Source of the DNA: Pseudomonas alcaligenes
Lineage (GTDB): Bacteria > Pseudomonadota > Gammaproteobacteria > Pseudomonadales > Pseudomonadaceae
NCBI RefSeq assembly: GCF_014490745.1
Contig: NZ_LZEU01000001.1
Span: 4,739,501 to 4,803,500, forward strand
Reading direction: 5' to 3'
Length of the DNA stretch: 64,000 nucleotides
Below the pieces are notes generated by a model. The model saw nothing but the letters and a program-made list of their open reading frames with translations. It was not told where the DNA came from and did not search any database. Below are positions 33,687 to 47,740 of this stretch, piece by piece. The stretch's first letter is position 1; each line of letters starts with the position of its first letter. The position numbers were made by a program, and so were the translations under genes.

Positions 33687-35258
33687 ATGCGCCTAGCCGC
33701 CCTACCCCTGCTCTTCGCCCCGCTGCTGAGCCAGGCCGCCACCCTGAGCGTGTGCAGCGAGGCCAGCCCGGAAGGTTTCGACGTGGTGCAGTACAACTCG
33801 CTGACCACCACCAACGCCGCCGCCGACCTGCTGATGAACCGCCTGGTGGAGTTCGACGCCGCCGCCGGCAAGCTGGTACCCGGCCTGGCCGAGCGCTGGG
33901 AGGTCTCGGCCGACGGCCTGCACTACCGCTTCAGCCTGCGCCCGGGCGTGCAGTTCCACCACACCGACTACTTCACCCCGAGCCGCCCGCTGAATGCCGA
34001 CGACGTGCTGTTCAGCTTCCAGCGCATGCTCGACCCCGCCCATCCCTGGCACAAGGTGGCCAAGAGCGGCTACCCGCATGCCCAGTCGATGCAGCTGCCG
34101 GCGCTGATCCAGAGCATCACCAAGGATGGCGAGCAGCAGGTGGTGTTCACCCTCAACCATGCCGATGCGACCTTCCTCGCCACCCTGAGCATGGGCTTCG
34201 CCTCCATCTATTCCGCCGAGTATGCCGCCCAGCTGCTCCAGGCCGGCACGCCGGAGCGCCTCAACAGTGCACCCGTCGGCACCGGCCCGTTCGTCTTCAA
34301 GCGCTTCCAGAAGGATGCCGCGGTGCGCTACAGCGCCAACGCCGAGTATTTTGCCGGCAAGCCGGCGGTGGACGGCCTGGTGCTGGCCATCACCCCGGAC
34401 GCCAACGTGCGCCTGCAGAAGCTCAAGCGCGGCGAATGCCAGATCGCCCTGTCGCCCAAGCCGCTGGATGTGCAGGCCGCGCGCCAGGATGCGGCACTGC
34501 GCATCAGTGAAACCCCTGCCTTCATGACTGCCTTCGTCGGCATCAACAGCCAGCACCCGCCGCTGGACAAACCCCAGGTACGCCAGGCGATCAACCTGGC
34601 CTTCGACAAGGCCAGCTACCTCAAGGCGGTGTTCGAAGACAGCGCCACGCCGGCCAGCGGCCCCTACCCGCCGAACACCTGGAGTTATGCCAAGGAACTG
34701 CCCGGCTACCCCCATGACCCGGCCAAGGCCAAGGCGCTGCTGGCCGAGGCCGGCCTGGCCAACGGCTTCAAGACCACTATCTGGACGCGCCCTTCCGGCA
34801 GCCTGCTCAACCCCAACCCGGCCCTCGGCGCCCAGCTGCTGCAGGCCGACCTGGCCAAGGTCGGCATCCAGGCCGAGATCCGCGTGATCGAGTGGGGCGA
34901 GCTGATCCGCCGCGCCAAGGCTGGCGAGCATGACCTGCTGTTCATGGGCTGGGCCGGCGACAATGGCGACCCGGACAACTTCCTCACCCCGCAGTTTTCC
35001 TGCGCCTCGGTGCAGTCCGGCCTCAACTTCGCCCGCTACTGCGACCCGCAGCTGGATCAGCTGATCACCGCCTGCAAGGCCACTGCCGACCAGGCCGCCC
35101 GTAGCGCGCTGTACCTCAAGGCACAAACCCTGATCCAGCAGCAGGCCCTGTGGCTGCCGCTGGCCCATCCGACCGCCTTCACCCTGCTGCGCAGCAATGT
35201 GCAGGGCTACCGGAGCAACCCGTTCGGCCGCCTGGATCTGTCGCGGGTCAGCCTGTAG
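33687..35258 (+). CDS. Periplasmic dipeptide-type substrate-binding protein (SBP family 5)
   Basis: The 523-residue product starts with a signal peptide (MRLAALPLLFAPLLSQAA), which fixes the ATG at 33687 rather than 33621; GGAGGA lies just upstream. The mature part follows the DppA/OppA layout: TLSVCSEASPEGFDVVQYNS, ARALTPGLAERW-like VPGLAERWEVSADG, DDVLFSFQRML, GTGPFVFKRFQ, RQAINLAFDK. It delivers a peptide-like ligand to an ABC importer, but no permease genes are nearby, so it is an orphan that probably shares the Dpp permease. Confidence 0.88.
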   Translation: MRLAALPLLFAPLLSQAATLSVCSEASPEGFDVVQYNSLTTTNAAADLLMNRLVEFDAAAGKLVPGLAERWEVSADGLHYRFSLRPGVQFHHTDYFTPSRPLNADDVLFSFQRMLDPAHPWHKVAKSGYPHAQSMQLPALIQSITKDGEQQVVFTLNHADATFLATLSMGFASIYSAEYAAQLLQAGTPERLNSAPVGTGPFVFKRFQKDAAVRYSANAEYFAGKPAVDGLVLAITPDANVRLQKLKRGECQIALSPKPLDVQAARQDAALRISETPAFMTAFVGINSQHPPLDKPQVRQAINLAFDKASYLKAVFEDSATPASGPYPPNTWSYAKELPGYPHDPAKAKALLAEAGLANGFKTTIWTRPSGSLLNPNPALGAQLLQADLAKVGIQAEIRVIEWGELIRRAKAGEHDLLFMGWAGDNGDPDNFLTPQFSCASVQSGLNFARYCDPQLDQLITACKATADQAARSALYLKAQTLIQQQALWLPLAHPTAFTLLRSNVQGYRSNPFGRLDLSRVSL

Positions 35259-35261
35259 CGC

Positions 35262-35936
35262 TCAGAGCCAGCCGAGCTCGGCCATGGAGGTCGGCTCGCC
35301 ATCGCCGACGATGAAGTGATCGAGCACGCGCACCTCGATCATGCCCAGTGCCTCCTTGAGGCGCTCGGTGAGCAGGCGGTCGGCCTGACTCGGCTCGGCC
35401 ACCCCGGACGGGTGGTTGTGCACCAGGATCGCCGCCGCCGCGTTGTGCACCAGGGCGCGCTTGACCACCTGGCGCGGGTAGACGCTGGCGCCGTCGATGC
35501 TGCCGTGGAACAGCACCTCGAAGTCGATCACCCGGTGCTTGGCATCGAGAAACAGGCAACCGAACACCTCGTGGGGCTCGTGGCGCAGGCGCGCCTTGAG
35601 GTAGTCGCGCACCGCCTGCGGGCTCTCCAGGGCGCCATCGCGCCTGAGTCGCTCGGCCAGGTGGCGGCGGCCCATCTCCAGCACCGCCTGCAGCTGCGCA
35701 TACTTGGCCGGGCCGAGGCCCAGGCGTCGGCTGAAGGAGTCCAGATCGGCCTCGAGCAGCGCGCGCAGACTGCCGAAGTCGCCGAGCAGGTGGCGGGCCA
35801 GATCCACTGCGCTCTGCCCGGTGACCCCGGTGCGCAGGAAGATCGCCAGCAATTCGGCGTCGGTCAGCGCCGCCGCCCCGTGTTCGAGAAGCCGTTCCCG
35901 CGGGCGCTCCGCCGCAGGCCAGTCGCGTATGCTCAT
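35262..35936 (-). CDS. radC: RadC-family JAB/MPN domain protein
   Basis: The 224-residue product has an N-terminal helix-hairpin-helix part ([26 protein letters not shown]) and a C-terminal JAMM metalloprotease-like motif, [15 protein letters not shown]. The biochemical role of RadC is unsettled despite its name. Convergent with the binding-protein gene, three bases apart, and divergent from coaBC. Confidence 0.92.
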   Translation of the reverse strand: MSIRDWPAAERPRERLLEHGAAALTDAELLAIFLRTGVTGQSAVDLARHLLGDFGSLRALLEADLDSFSRRLGLGPAKYAQLQAVLEMGRRHLAERLRRDGALESPQAVRDYLKARLRHEPHEVFGCLFLDAKHRVIDFEVLFHGSIDGASVYPRQVVKRALVHNAAAAILVHNHPSGVAEPSQADRLLTERLKEALGMIEVRVLDHFIVGDGEPTSMAELGWL

Positions 35937-36074
35937 GACATCTCCCTGTCAGTCGGCCCGCTGTTCCGGCGCAGGCCCGGGTGCTATCTTAGCCCGGCTT
36001 TTTGGCGCGGTGACTGGCCTGGGGAGGCGTCTCTCATCGCGTTGCTATCCATCACACATTATTAAGGCAGGCCT

Positions 36075-37283
36075 ATGCAGCGGCTGTATCGGAAACGCAT
36101 CGTCCTGGGCGTCGGCGGCGGCATTGCCGCCTACAAGAGCGCCGAACTGGTTCGCCGCCTGCGCGACCAGGGTGCCGAAGTGCGCGTGGTGATGACCCGC
36201 GGCGGCCGCGAGTTCATTACCCCGCTGACCCTGCAGGCGTTGTCCGGCCACCCGGTACACCTGGATCTGCTCGACCCCGAGGCCGAAGCCGCCATGGGTC
36301 ATATCGAGCTGGCCAAATGGGCCGACCTGGTGCTGATCGCCCCGGCCACCGCCGACCTGATGGCGCGCCTGGCCCAGGGCGTGGCCGATGACCTGCTGAC
36401 CACCCTGGTGCTGGCCACCGACGCCACCGTGGCCCTGGCCCCGGCGATGAACCAGGCCATGTGGCGCGACCCCGCCACCCAGGCCAACGCCCAGCTCCTC
36501 GAACAACGCGGCCTCAAGCTGTTTGGCCCGGCCGCCGGCAGCCAGGCCTGCGGCGACGTCGGCCCCGGGCGCATGCTGGAAGCCGAAGACCTGGCCCAGC
36601 GCGCCGCCGACTGCTTCCAGCGCCAGAGCCTGACCGGCCAGCACGTGCTGATCACCGCCGGGCCGACCCAGGAAAACATCGACCCGGTGCGCTACATCAC
36701 CAACCACAGCTCCGGCAAGATGGGCTTCGCCCTGGCCGAGGCCGCGGTGGAAGCCGGCGCTCGGGTGACCCTGATCACCGGCCCGGTGCACCTGCCGACC
36801 CCGGATCGGGTCAACCGCATCGACGTGGTCAGCGCCCGCGACATGCTCGCCGCCTGCGAGGCCGCGATGCCCTGCGACCTGCTGATCGCCTCCGCCGCGG
36901 TGGCCGACTACCGCCCGGAAGTGATCGCCGCACACAAGCTGAAGAAAGACCCCACCACAGGCGACGGCCTGCTACTGCAGCTGGTGCGCAACCCGGACAT
37001 CCTCGCCACCCTGGCCGGCCGCGAAGATCGTCCGTTCAGCGTGGGCTTTGCCGCAGAAACCGAGAACCTGCTCGGCTATGCTGCGCGCAAGCTGAAGGAC
37101 AAGAACCTCGACCTGATCGTCGCCAATGACGTGGCCAACCCCACCATCGGCTTCAACAGCGAAGAAAACGCCATCACCATCATCGACCGCGACCTGCAGG
37201 CCAGCAGCTTTGCCCAGACCAGCAAGGGCAAGATCGCCCGCCAGCTGGTGGCCTTCATCGCCGAGCGCCTGAACCGCGCCTGA
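36075..37283 (+). CDS. coaBC: Bifunctional phosphopantothenoylcysteine decarboxylase/synthetase
   Basis: The 402-residue enzyme makes 4'-phosphopantetheine for coenzyme A. The N-terminal flavin decarboxylase half has [23 protein letters not shown] start, PAMNQAMW and [12 protein letters not shown] with the active cysteine. The C-terminal synthetase half has [18 protein letters not shown] and [12 protein letters not shown]. It is followed 28 bp later by dut, the usual coaBC-dut pair. Confidence 0.96.
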   Translation: MQRLYRKRIVLGVGGGIAAYKSAELVRRLRDQGAEVRVVMTRGGREFITPLTLQALSGHPVHLDLLDPEAEAAMGHIELAKWADLVLIAPATADLMARLAQGVADDLLTTLVLATDATVALAPAMNQAMWRDPATQANAQLLEQRGLKLFGPAAGSQACGDVGPGRMLEAEDLAQRAADCFQRQSLTGQHVLITAGPTQENIDPVRYITNHSSGKMGFALAEAAVEAGARVTLITGPVHLPTPDRVNRIDVVSARDMLAACEAAMPCDLLIASAAVADYRPEVIAAHKLKKDPTTGDGLLLQLVRNPDILATLAGREDRPFSVGFAAETENLLGYAARKLKDKNLDLIVANDVANPTIGFNSEENAITIIDRDLQASSFAQTSKGKIARQLVAFIAERLNRA

Positions 37284-37311
37284 CCCCTTACGACCGTTCA
37301 CAGGGCCCGCC

Positions 37312-37767
37312 ATGCACGCTTTGCAAGCCAAGATCCTCGACCCGCGCCTGGGCAGCGAATTCCCGCTGCCGCAGTACGCCACCCCCGGCTCCGCCGGCCT
37401 CGACCTGCGTGCCCTGCTCAAGGAAGACACCGTGCTGGAGCCGGGCCAGACCCTGCTGATTCCCACCGGCCTGTCGATCTACATTGGCGACCCCGGCCTG
37501 GCCGCGCTGATCCTGCCGCGCTCGGGCCTGGGCCATAAGCACGGCATCGTGCTCGGCAACCTGGTCGGCCTGATCGACTCCGACTACCAGGGCGAGCTGA
37601 TGGTGTCCTGCTGGAACCGCGGCCAGGCCCCGTTCACCATCGCCGTGGGCGAGCGCATCGCCCAGCTGGTGCTGGTGCCCGTGGTACAGGCGCATTTCGA
37701 ACTGGTCGAGCAGTTCGACGAAAGCCAGCGCGGCGCCGGTGGCTTCGGCCATTCCGGTAGCCACTGA
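37312..37767 (+). CDS. dut: Deoxyuridine 5'-triphosphate nucleotidohydrolase
   Basis: The 151-residue trimeric dUTPase hydrolyses dUTP to dUMP. All five motifs are visible, including [42 protein letters not shown] and the C-terminal [10 protein letters not shown]. It is co-oriented with coaBC upstream and algC downstream. Confidence 0.97.
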   Translation: MHALQAKILDPRLGSEFPLPQYATPGSAGLDLRALLKEDTVLEPGQTLLIPTGLSIYIGDPGLAALILPRSGLGHKHGIVLGNLVGLIDSDYQGELMVSCWNRGQAPFTIAVGERIAQLVLVPVVQAHFELVEQFDESQRGAGGFGHSGSH

Positions 37768-37803
37768 GCCTAATTTCAGGATGAATTGCCCGGGAGACGT
37801 GCG

Positions 37804-41318
<3,515 letters not shown>

Positions 41319-41329
41319 GTGACGCCATG

Positions 41330-41352
41330 CTGGCCGGCCTTGCGCCGGCCAG
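41330..41352. terminator. Hairpin after argB
   Basis: CTGGCCGG-CCTTG-CGCCGGCCAG lies between argB and a convergent gene. There is no U-tract, so efficiency is uncertain. Confidence 0.6.
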
Positions 41353-41355
41353 AAC

Positions 41356-41967
41356 TCAGTGCCCGACCAGCACCTCGAGACGTGCACGGTCGGCAGCGAA
41401 GCTGGCCTCGGCATCCTCGCGGTTTTTCTGGTAACGCAAGATGTCCTTGCTCAGCCCTTCCTGCTCGATGCGCAGGTTGTCGATCTGCACCAGCAGATGC
41501 TCCGGCACCGGCCGCCCGCTGCGCTCCACTTCAGCCGCCTTGGACTGCAGGTTGGCCTGCTGGGTACGCAGCGACCCCAGGTTGCTCTGCGCCACGCTGA
41601 TCACCCCGTCCAGCTCGGCCAGCTTGCGATCACGGGCCCGATCCACATCAGCCACTTCGGTATAGATACGCAGCAGTTGCGCGTCGGACTTGGCCTGCGC
41701 CTTGTCCGCCAGAATGCGCTTACGCTCGGCCATGCTCGGCGCCGGAGGCACCACACGCAGCACACGACCCTGCTCGTTGACCACCTCGTAACCCTTCTCG
41801 ATGAACTCCGGCGGTACGCCGAGGCGATCAATCACGGTCACGCCCTTGTCGTTGACATAGCGGTAGTATTCGGTCACCGGAGCCTCAACAACCTTGGGCT
41901 TCCCGGCCGCCGCGGCAAAGTCCAGTCCTGCCATCAGGATCAAACAGAATGCCACCGGTCTGAGCAT
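41356..41967 (-). CDS. Exported DUF4124-type protein with coiled coil
   Basis: The 203-residue product has a signal peptide (MLRPVAFCLILMAGLDFAAAA), then YYRYVNDKGVTVIDRLGVPPEF, the DUF4124 pattern of short beta modules near the start of many proteobacterial periplasmic proteins. From about residue 80 on it is helical and charged with heptad character (RKILADKAQAKSDAQLLRIY region and SLRTQQANLQSKAAEVERS). Role unknown. It lies just downstream of pyrE on the same strand (19 bp). Confidence 0.75.
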   Translation of the reverse strand: MLRPVAFCLILMAGLDFAAAAGKPKVVEAPVTEYYRYVNDKGVTVIDRLGVPPEFIEKGYEVVNEQGRVLRVVPPAPSMAERKRILADKAQAKSDAQLLRIYTEVADVDRARDRKLAELDGVISVAQSNLGSLRTQQANLQSKAAEVERSGRPVPEHLLVQIDNLRIEQEGLSKDILRYQKNREDAEASFAADRARLEVLVGH

Positions 41968-41986
41968 GGAGCTTTCCTTGTTATGG

Positions 41987-42628
41987 TTAGATGCCGTACT
42001 GCGCGCGGTAGGCTTCCACCGCCGGCAGGTGCTTCTTCAGCTCGGCATCGCCAGCCAGATAATCCAGCACCTGCTCCAGGGACACAATACTGACCACCGG
42101 CATGCCGTAGTCGCGCTCCACTTCCTGGATCGCCGACAGCTCGCCCTGGCCACGCTCCTGGCGGTTCAGCGCGATCAGCACGCCAGCCGCCTGGGCGTTC
42201 TGCGCCTGGATGATCTGCATCACCTCGCGGATCGCGGTACCGGCGGTGATCACGTCGTCGACGATCATCACCCGCCCGGCCAGCGGGGCACCGACCAGGG
42301 TGCCGCCCTCGCCATGATCCTTGGCTTCCTTGCGGTTGAAGCACCAGGGCAGGTCGCGCTCGTGATGCTCAGCCAGGGACACTGCCGTAGCAGCCGCCAG
42401 GGGAATGCCCTTGTAGGCCGGGCCGAACAGCACATCGAAATCGATGCCGCTTTCCATCAGCGCGGCGGCGTAGAAACGCCCCAGCTTGGCCAGGGCCAGA
42501 CCGCTGCTGAACAGACCGGCATTGAAGAAGTAAGGGCTGGTACGCCCCGACTTGAGAGTGAACTCACCGAAGCGCAGAACCCCGCGTTCGATGGCGAAAC
42601 GAATGAATTCGCGTTGATACGCCTGCAT
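41987..42628 (-). CDS. pyrE: Orotate phosphoribosyltransferase
   Basis: The 213-residue enzyme joins orotate to PRPP in pyrimidine synthesis. The PRPP loop is [16 protein letters not shown], and [11 protein letters not shown] and [12 protein letters not shown] are family blocks. It is divergent from crc, as in other Pseudomonas, with 92 bp between starts. Confidence 0.97.
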   Translation of the reverse strand: MQAYQREFIRFAIERGVLRFGEFTLKSGRTSPYFFNAGLFSSGLALAKLGRFYAAALMESGIDFDVLFGPAYKGIPLAAATAVSLAEHHERDLPWCFNRKEAKDHGEGGTLVGAPLAGRVMIVDDVITAGTAIREVMQIIQAQNAQAAGVLIALNRQERGQGELSAIQEVERDYGMPVVSIVSLEQVLDYLAGDAELKKHLPAVEAYRAQYGI

Positions 42629-42720
42629 GAAAAGCCCCGTACGGCACGGATTTAGCTATGAATTTAGCTAATGGGAATGAGCTCGGGTATCATACACCGA
42701 GGTGTTTTTGGGGGCCATTT

Positions 42721-43500
42721 ATGCGGATCATCAGTGTGAACGTGAATGGTATTCAGGGCGCGGCCGAGCGTGGATTGCTCAGTTGGCTGCAAGCCCAGAA
42801 TGCCGACGTGATCTGCCTGCAAGATACTCGCGCCTCTTCCTTCGAACTCGATGACCCGGCCTTCCAGCTGGATGGCTATTTCCTCTATGCCGTCGACGCC
42901 GAGGTGCCCGAACAGGGCGGCGTGGCTCTGTACTCCCGACTGCAACCCAAGGCGGTGATCCACGGCCTGGGCTTCGAGTCGGCCGATCGGTACGGGCGCT
43001 ATCTACAGGCGGATTTCGATAAAGTCAGTATCGCCACCCTGCTGCTGCCATCCGGCCAGGGCGGGGACGAGAACCTGAATCAGAAATTCAAATTCATCGA
43101 CGACTTCACCGGCTACCTGGACAAGCAACGGCGCAAGCGCCGCGAGTACATCTACTGCGGCTCGCTGTTCGTTGCCCACCAGAAGCTGGACGTGAAGAAC
43201 TGGCGCGACTGCCAGCAGTTGCCCGGCTTCCTCGCGCCCGAGCGGGCCTGGCTGGATGAAGTGATCGGCACCATGGGCTATGTCGATGCCCTGCGCGAAG
43301 TCAGCCGCGAAGGCGAGCAGTACAGCTGGTGGCCGGACAGCGAGCAGGCCGAGATGCTCAACCTCGGCTGGCGCATGGACTACCAGCTGCTCACCCCCGG
43401 CATGCGCCGCTCGGTGCGCAACGCCAAGCTGCCGCGCCAGCCGCGCTTCTCCCAGCACGCGCCGCTGATCGTCGACTACGACTGGCTGCTCAGCGTCTGA
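42721..43500 (+). CDS. crc: Catabolite repression control protein Crc
   Basis: The 259-residue product MRIISVNVNGIQGAAERGLL is Crc, an exonuclease III-fold protein without nuclease activity that acts with Hfq to block translation of catabolic mRNAs. ATG 42721 is the conventional start; the extension to 42658 is rejected. The family end LPRQPRFSQHAPLIVDYDW is present. Several catabolic genes in this window (dad, pau) are likely downstream of this control. Confidence 0.96.
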   Translation: MRIISVNVNGIQGAAERGLLSWLQAQNADVICLQDTRASSFELDDPAFQLDGYFLYAVDAEVPEQGGVALYSRLQPKAVIHGLGFESADRYGRYLQADFDKVSIATLLLPSGQGGDENLNQKFKFIDDFTGYLDKQRRKRREYIYCGSLFVAHQKLDVKNWRDCQQLPGFLAPERAWLDEVIGTMGYVDALREVSREGEQYSWWPDSEQAEMLNLGWRMDYQLLTPGMRRSVRNAKLPRQPRFSQHAPLIVDYDWLLSV

Positions 43501-43508
43501 CCCGGCAA

Positions 43509-43530
43509 GCGGCCAACCTCAGTTGGCCGC
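43509..43530. terminator. Hairpin between crc and the DUF808 gene
   Basis: GCGGCCAAC-CTCA-GTTGGCCGC is perfectly paired and overlaps the stop codon of the convergent DUF808 gene. Confidence 0.7.
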
Positions 43531-44466
43531 ATTCCCGCGCAATGCACCCCAGATTCGCCCCGCCACACTGACCGCAGCCAGCACCAGCGCGCCGGCGACA
43601 ATGCCGAACAGCGCATCGAACAGCGTCGGCATCAGCAGGGCCAGCACCCCACCCAGTGCCGGCAGCGGCGCCACAGCCCCGACCAGGTGCTCGACCAGGC
43701 CATGGGCGAACGGTAGGCCGTGGGTCAGGATGCCGCCGCCGACCATGAACATGGCCGCCGTGCCCACCACCGACAAGGCCTTCATCAGCCAGGGCGCCGC
43801 GCGCAGGATGCCGCGACCCAGCGCCTGTGCCGCAGCACTGGCGCGGCGACTGAGGTACAGACCGAGATCATCCAGTTTGACGATGCCGGCCACCAGTCCG
43901 TAGACCCCGACCGTCATCACCAGGGCAATCCCCGCCAGCACGCCGAGCTGCTGCAGGAACGGCTGGCTGGCCACCACCCCCAGGGTGATGGCGATGATTT
44001 CCGCCGACAGCACGAAGTCGGTACGGATCGCCCCCTTGATCTTGTCCTGCTCGTAGGCCTGCATGTCCACCGCCGGATCGGCCAGCGCCTCAACATGCGC
44101 GGCATGCTGCGCCTCGTCCTCGGCGGCGCTATGGAGGAACTTGTGCGCCAGCTTCTCGAAGCCCTCGAAGCACAGGAAGGCGCCGCCGATCATCAGCAGC
44201 GGCGTCACCGCCCAGGGCGCGAAGGCGCTGATCAGCAACGCCGCCGGCACCAGGATCGCCTTGTTCAGCAGCGAGCCCTTGGCCACTGCCCAGACCACCG
44301 GCAGCTCGCGCTCGGCGCTGACCCCGGTGACCTGCTGGGCATTCAGCGCCAGGTCGTCGCCCAGCACGCCCGCGGTTTTCTTCGCCGCCACCTTGGTCAT
44401 CACCGACATGTCGTCGAGCACGGTGGCAATGTCATCGATCAGGGCTAACAGGTTGGCTCCAGCCAC
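43519..44466 (-). CDS. DUF808 (YedI-like) inner-membrane protein
   Basis: The 315-residue product starts [23 protein letters not shown] and continues [20 protein letters not shown], the DUF808 opening, followed by [17 protein letters not shown]. Six or so membrane segments follow. The function of the family is not known. Alone on the minus strand, separated from the DUF4870 gene by a terminator. Confidence 0.88.
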   Translation of the reverse strand: MAGANLLALIDDIATVLDDMSVMTKVAAKKTAGVLGDDLALNAQQVTGVSAERELPVVWAVAKGSLLNKAILVPAALLISAFAPWAVTPLLMIGGAFLCFEGFEKLAHKFLHSAAEDEAQHAAHVEALADPAVDMQAYEQDKIKGAIRTDFVLSAEIIAITLGVVASQPFLQQLGVLAGIALVMTVGVYGLVAGIVKLDDLGLYLSRRASAAAQALGRGILRAAPWLMKALSVVGTAAMFMVGGGILTHGLPFAHGLVEHLVGAVAPLPALGGVLALLMPTLFDALFGIVAGALVLAAVSVAGRIWGALRGNAAN

Positions 44467-44501
44467 TACACAAATCCTTATTGGCGCAGGTTGAAACGAA
44501 A

Positions 44502-44521
44502 CGGCCCCGTAATCGGGGCCG
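44502..44521 (-). terminator. Terminator of the DUF4870 gene
   Basis: CGGCCCCG-ATTA-CGGGGCCG on the minus strand is followed by TTTCGTTT. Confidence 0.8.
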
Positions 44522-44539
44522 GTGCATGCCGTGCAGCGC

Positions 44540-44905
44540 TTACTTGATCAGGCGCCAGCACAGCGGATAACGGTAATTCAGGCCCTCGTTGGCCTTGATC
44601 CCGCCGATGATGGTCAGCACCAGGGCGGCCAGACCCAGCAGCGGCAACAGCAACGCGCCGATCACCACCAGGGTCAGCAACAGACAGACCAGCGCGGCAA
44701 TCGACACGGTGATCTGGAAGTTCAGCGCTTCCTTGCCCTGGTCGTCGACCAGCGGATCGAGCTCGCGCTTGATCTGCCAGACAATCAGCGGCCCGATCAG
44801 GTTGCCGAACGGAATCAGCAAACCGATGAAGGCCGCCAGGTGGCAGAACATCGCCCATTGACGGGCTTCCTGGCTCGGCGTCGGGGAGGGGTTCTGCTCA
44901 TCCAT
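44540..44905 (-). CDS. DUF4870 membrane protein
   Basis: The 121-residue product has [43 protein letters not shown] and [11 protein letters not shown], the DUF4870 pattern, with three or four membrane segments. The role is unknown; related proteins are small inner-membrane proteins of the Tic20/DUF4870 type. Confidence 0.88.
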   Translation of the reverse strand: MDEQNPSPTPSQEARQWAMFCHLAAFIGLLIPFGNLIGPLIVWQIKRELDPLVDDQGKEALNFQITVSIAALVCLLLTLVVIGALLLPLLGLAALVLTIIGGIKANEGLNYRYPLCWRLIK

Positions 44906-44935
44906 GGTGGCGCTCCGTGCTTGTGGGGAAGGGAA

Positions 44936-45655
44936 TCAGTCGGCCAGGGCCGCGCGCTGCAGCTCGAACAGCTCGCGCATGCCCTGCTGGGCCAGCGCCA
45001 GCATGGCATTCAGTTCTTCCGGCTGGAAGGGGGCGCCTTCGGCGGTGCCCTGCACTTCGATGAAGCCGCCGGCGTCGGTCATCACCACGTTGAGATCGGT
45101 CTCGGCGGCGGAGTCTTCCAGGTAGTCCAGATCCAGCACCGTCTCGCCCTGGTAGATGCCCACGGACACCGCGGCAACCATCTGCTTGAGCGGCTCGCCC
45201 TTCAGCGCGCCGCGCTTCTTCAGCACTTTCAGGGCATCGGCCAGGGCCACCATGGCGCCGGTGATGGAGGCGGTGCGGGTGCCGCCGTCGGCCTGGATCA
45301 CATCGCAGTCGATGTAGATGGTGTTCTCGCCCAGCTTGCTCATGTCCAGCGCGGCGCGCAGCGAGCGACCGATCAGGCGCTGGATCTCCAGGGTGCGGCC
45401 GCCCTGCTTGCCACGGCTGGCCTCGCGGCCGTTACGCTCGCCGGTGGCGCGCGGCAGCATGCCGTACTCGGCGGTCAGCCAGCCCTGGCCCTGGCCCTTG
45501 AGGAAGCGCGGCACGCCGGCTTCGACGCTGGCGGTGCAGATGACCTTGGTGTCGCCGAACTCGACCAGCACCGAACCCTCGGCGTGCTTGGTGTAGTTGC
45601 GGGTAATGCGTACGGAGCGCAACTGGGTGGAGGCACGGCCGCTGGGACGTTTCAT
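44936..45655 (-). CDS. rph: Ribonuclease PH
   Basis: The 239-residue phosphorolytic 3'-5' exoribonuclease trims tRNA 3' ends. [20 protein letters not shown] opens the family, with [14 protein letters not shown] and [17 protein letters not shown] carrying phosphate-binding arginines. Unlike the truncated rph of E. coli K-12 the frame is full length. It is divergent from yicC. Confidence 0.97.
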   Translation of the reverse strand: MKRPSGRASTQLRSVRITRNYTKHAEGSVLVEFGDTKVICTASVEAGVPRFLKGQGQGWLTAEYGMLPRATGERNGREASRGKQGGRTLEIQRLIGRSLRAALDMSKLGENTIYIDCDVIQADGGTRTASITGAMVALADALKVLKKRGALKGEPLKQMVAAVSVGIYQGETVLDLDYLEDSAAETDLNVVMTDAGGFIEVQGTAEGAPFQPEELNAMLALAQQGMRELFELQRAALAD

Positions 45656-45794
45656 CTGCTAAATACCTGTAGAGAGCATGGAGTCTGCCGGCATTATAGG
45701 GCCGCCATCCCCGGTGCGACACGCCAGATTGGGCCGTCCGACGCACTGCGCTACAATCCGCCGCTTCAATCGTCCACTCCAGGAGAGTCACCCC

Positions 45795-47319
<1,525 letters not shown>

Positions 47320-47413
47320 TCGGGGCTTCCCTAAACGCTGGTGATTTTTTAGACTATTCAGTCCGCTCGCCCATCCGGGCCCTGCTTTTCTGCTATTTGC
47401 CACGAGGTACACC

Positions 47414-47677
47414 ATGGCCCGCGTTACCGTTGAAGACTGCCTGGACAACGTCGATAACCGCTTCGAGCTGGTCATGCTGGCCACCAAGCGTTCCCGCCAA
47501 CTGGCCACCGGCGGCAAAGAGCCCAAGGTAGCCTGGGAAAACGACAAGCCGACCGTGGTTGCCCTGCGTGAAATCGCTGCCGGCCTGGTCGACTACGACG
47601 TGATTGCCCAGGACGACCTGGTCGAAGAAGAACCGCTGTTCGCTGGTTTCGAGGACGAGGCCAACGAGCCTCTGTAA
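47414..47677 (+). CDS. rpoZ: DNA-directed RNA polymerase omega subunit
   Basis: The 87-residue product [20 protein letters not shown] with [13 protein letters not shown] is the omega subunit, which helps RNA polymerase assemble and forms part of a ppGpp site. The 94 bp before it contains AT-rich DNA and probably its promoter. spoT follows 63 bp later. Confidence 0.97.
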   Translation: MARVTVEDCLDNVDNRFELVMLATKRSRQLATGGKEPKVAWENDKPTVVALREIAAGLVDYDVIAQDDLVEEEPLFAGFEDEANEPL

Positions 47678-47740
47678 GCCCATGCCTGGTCGAAGTCACG
47701 CGGCACCGGGTCAACAGCCAGCACGGCAGGGGGTAATCCC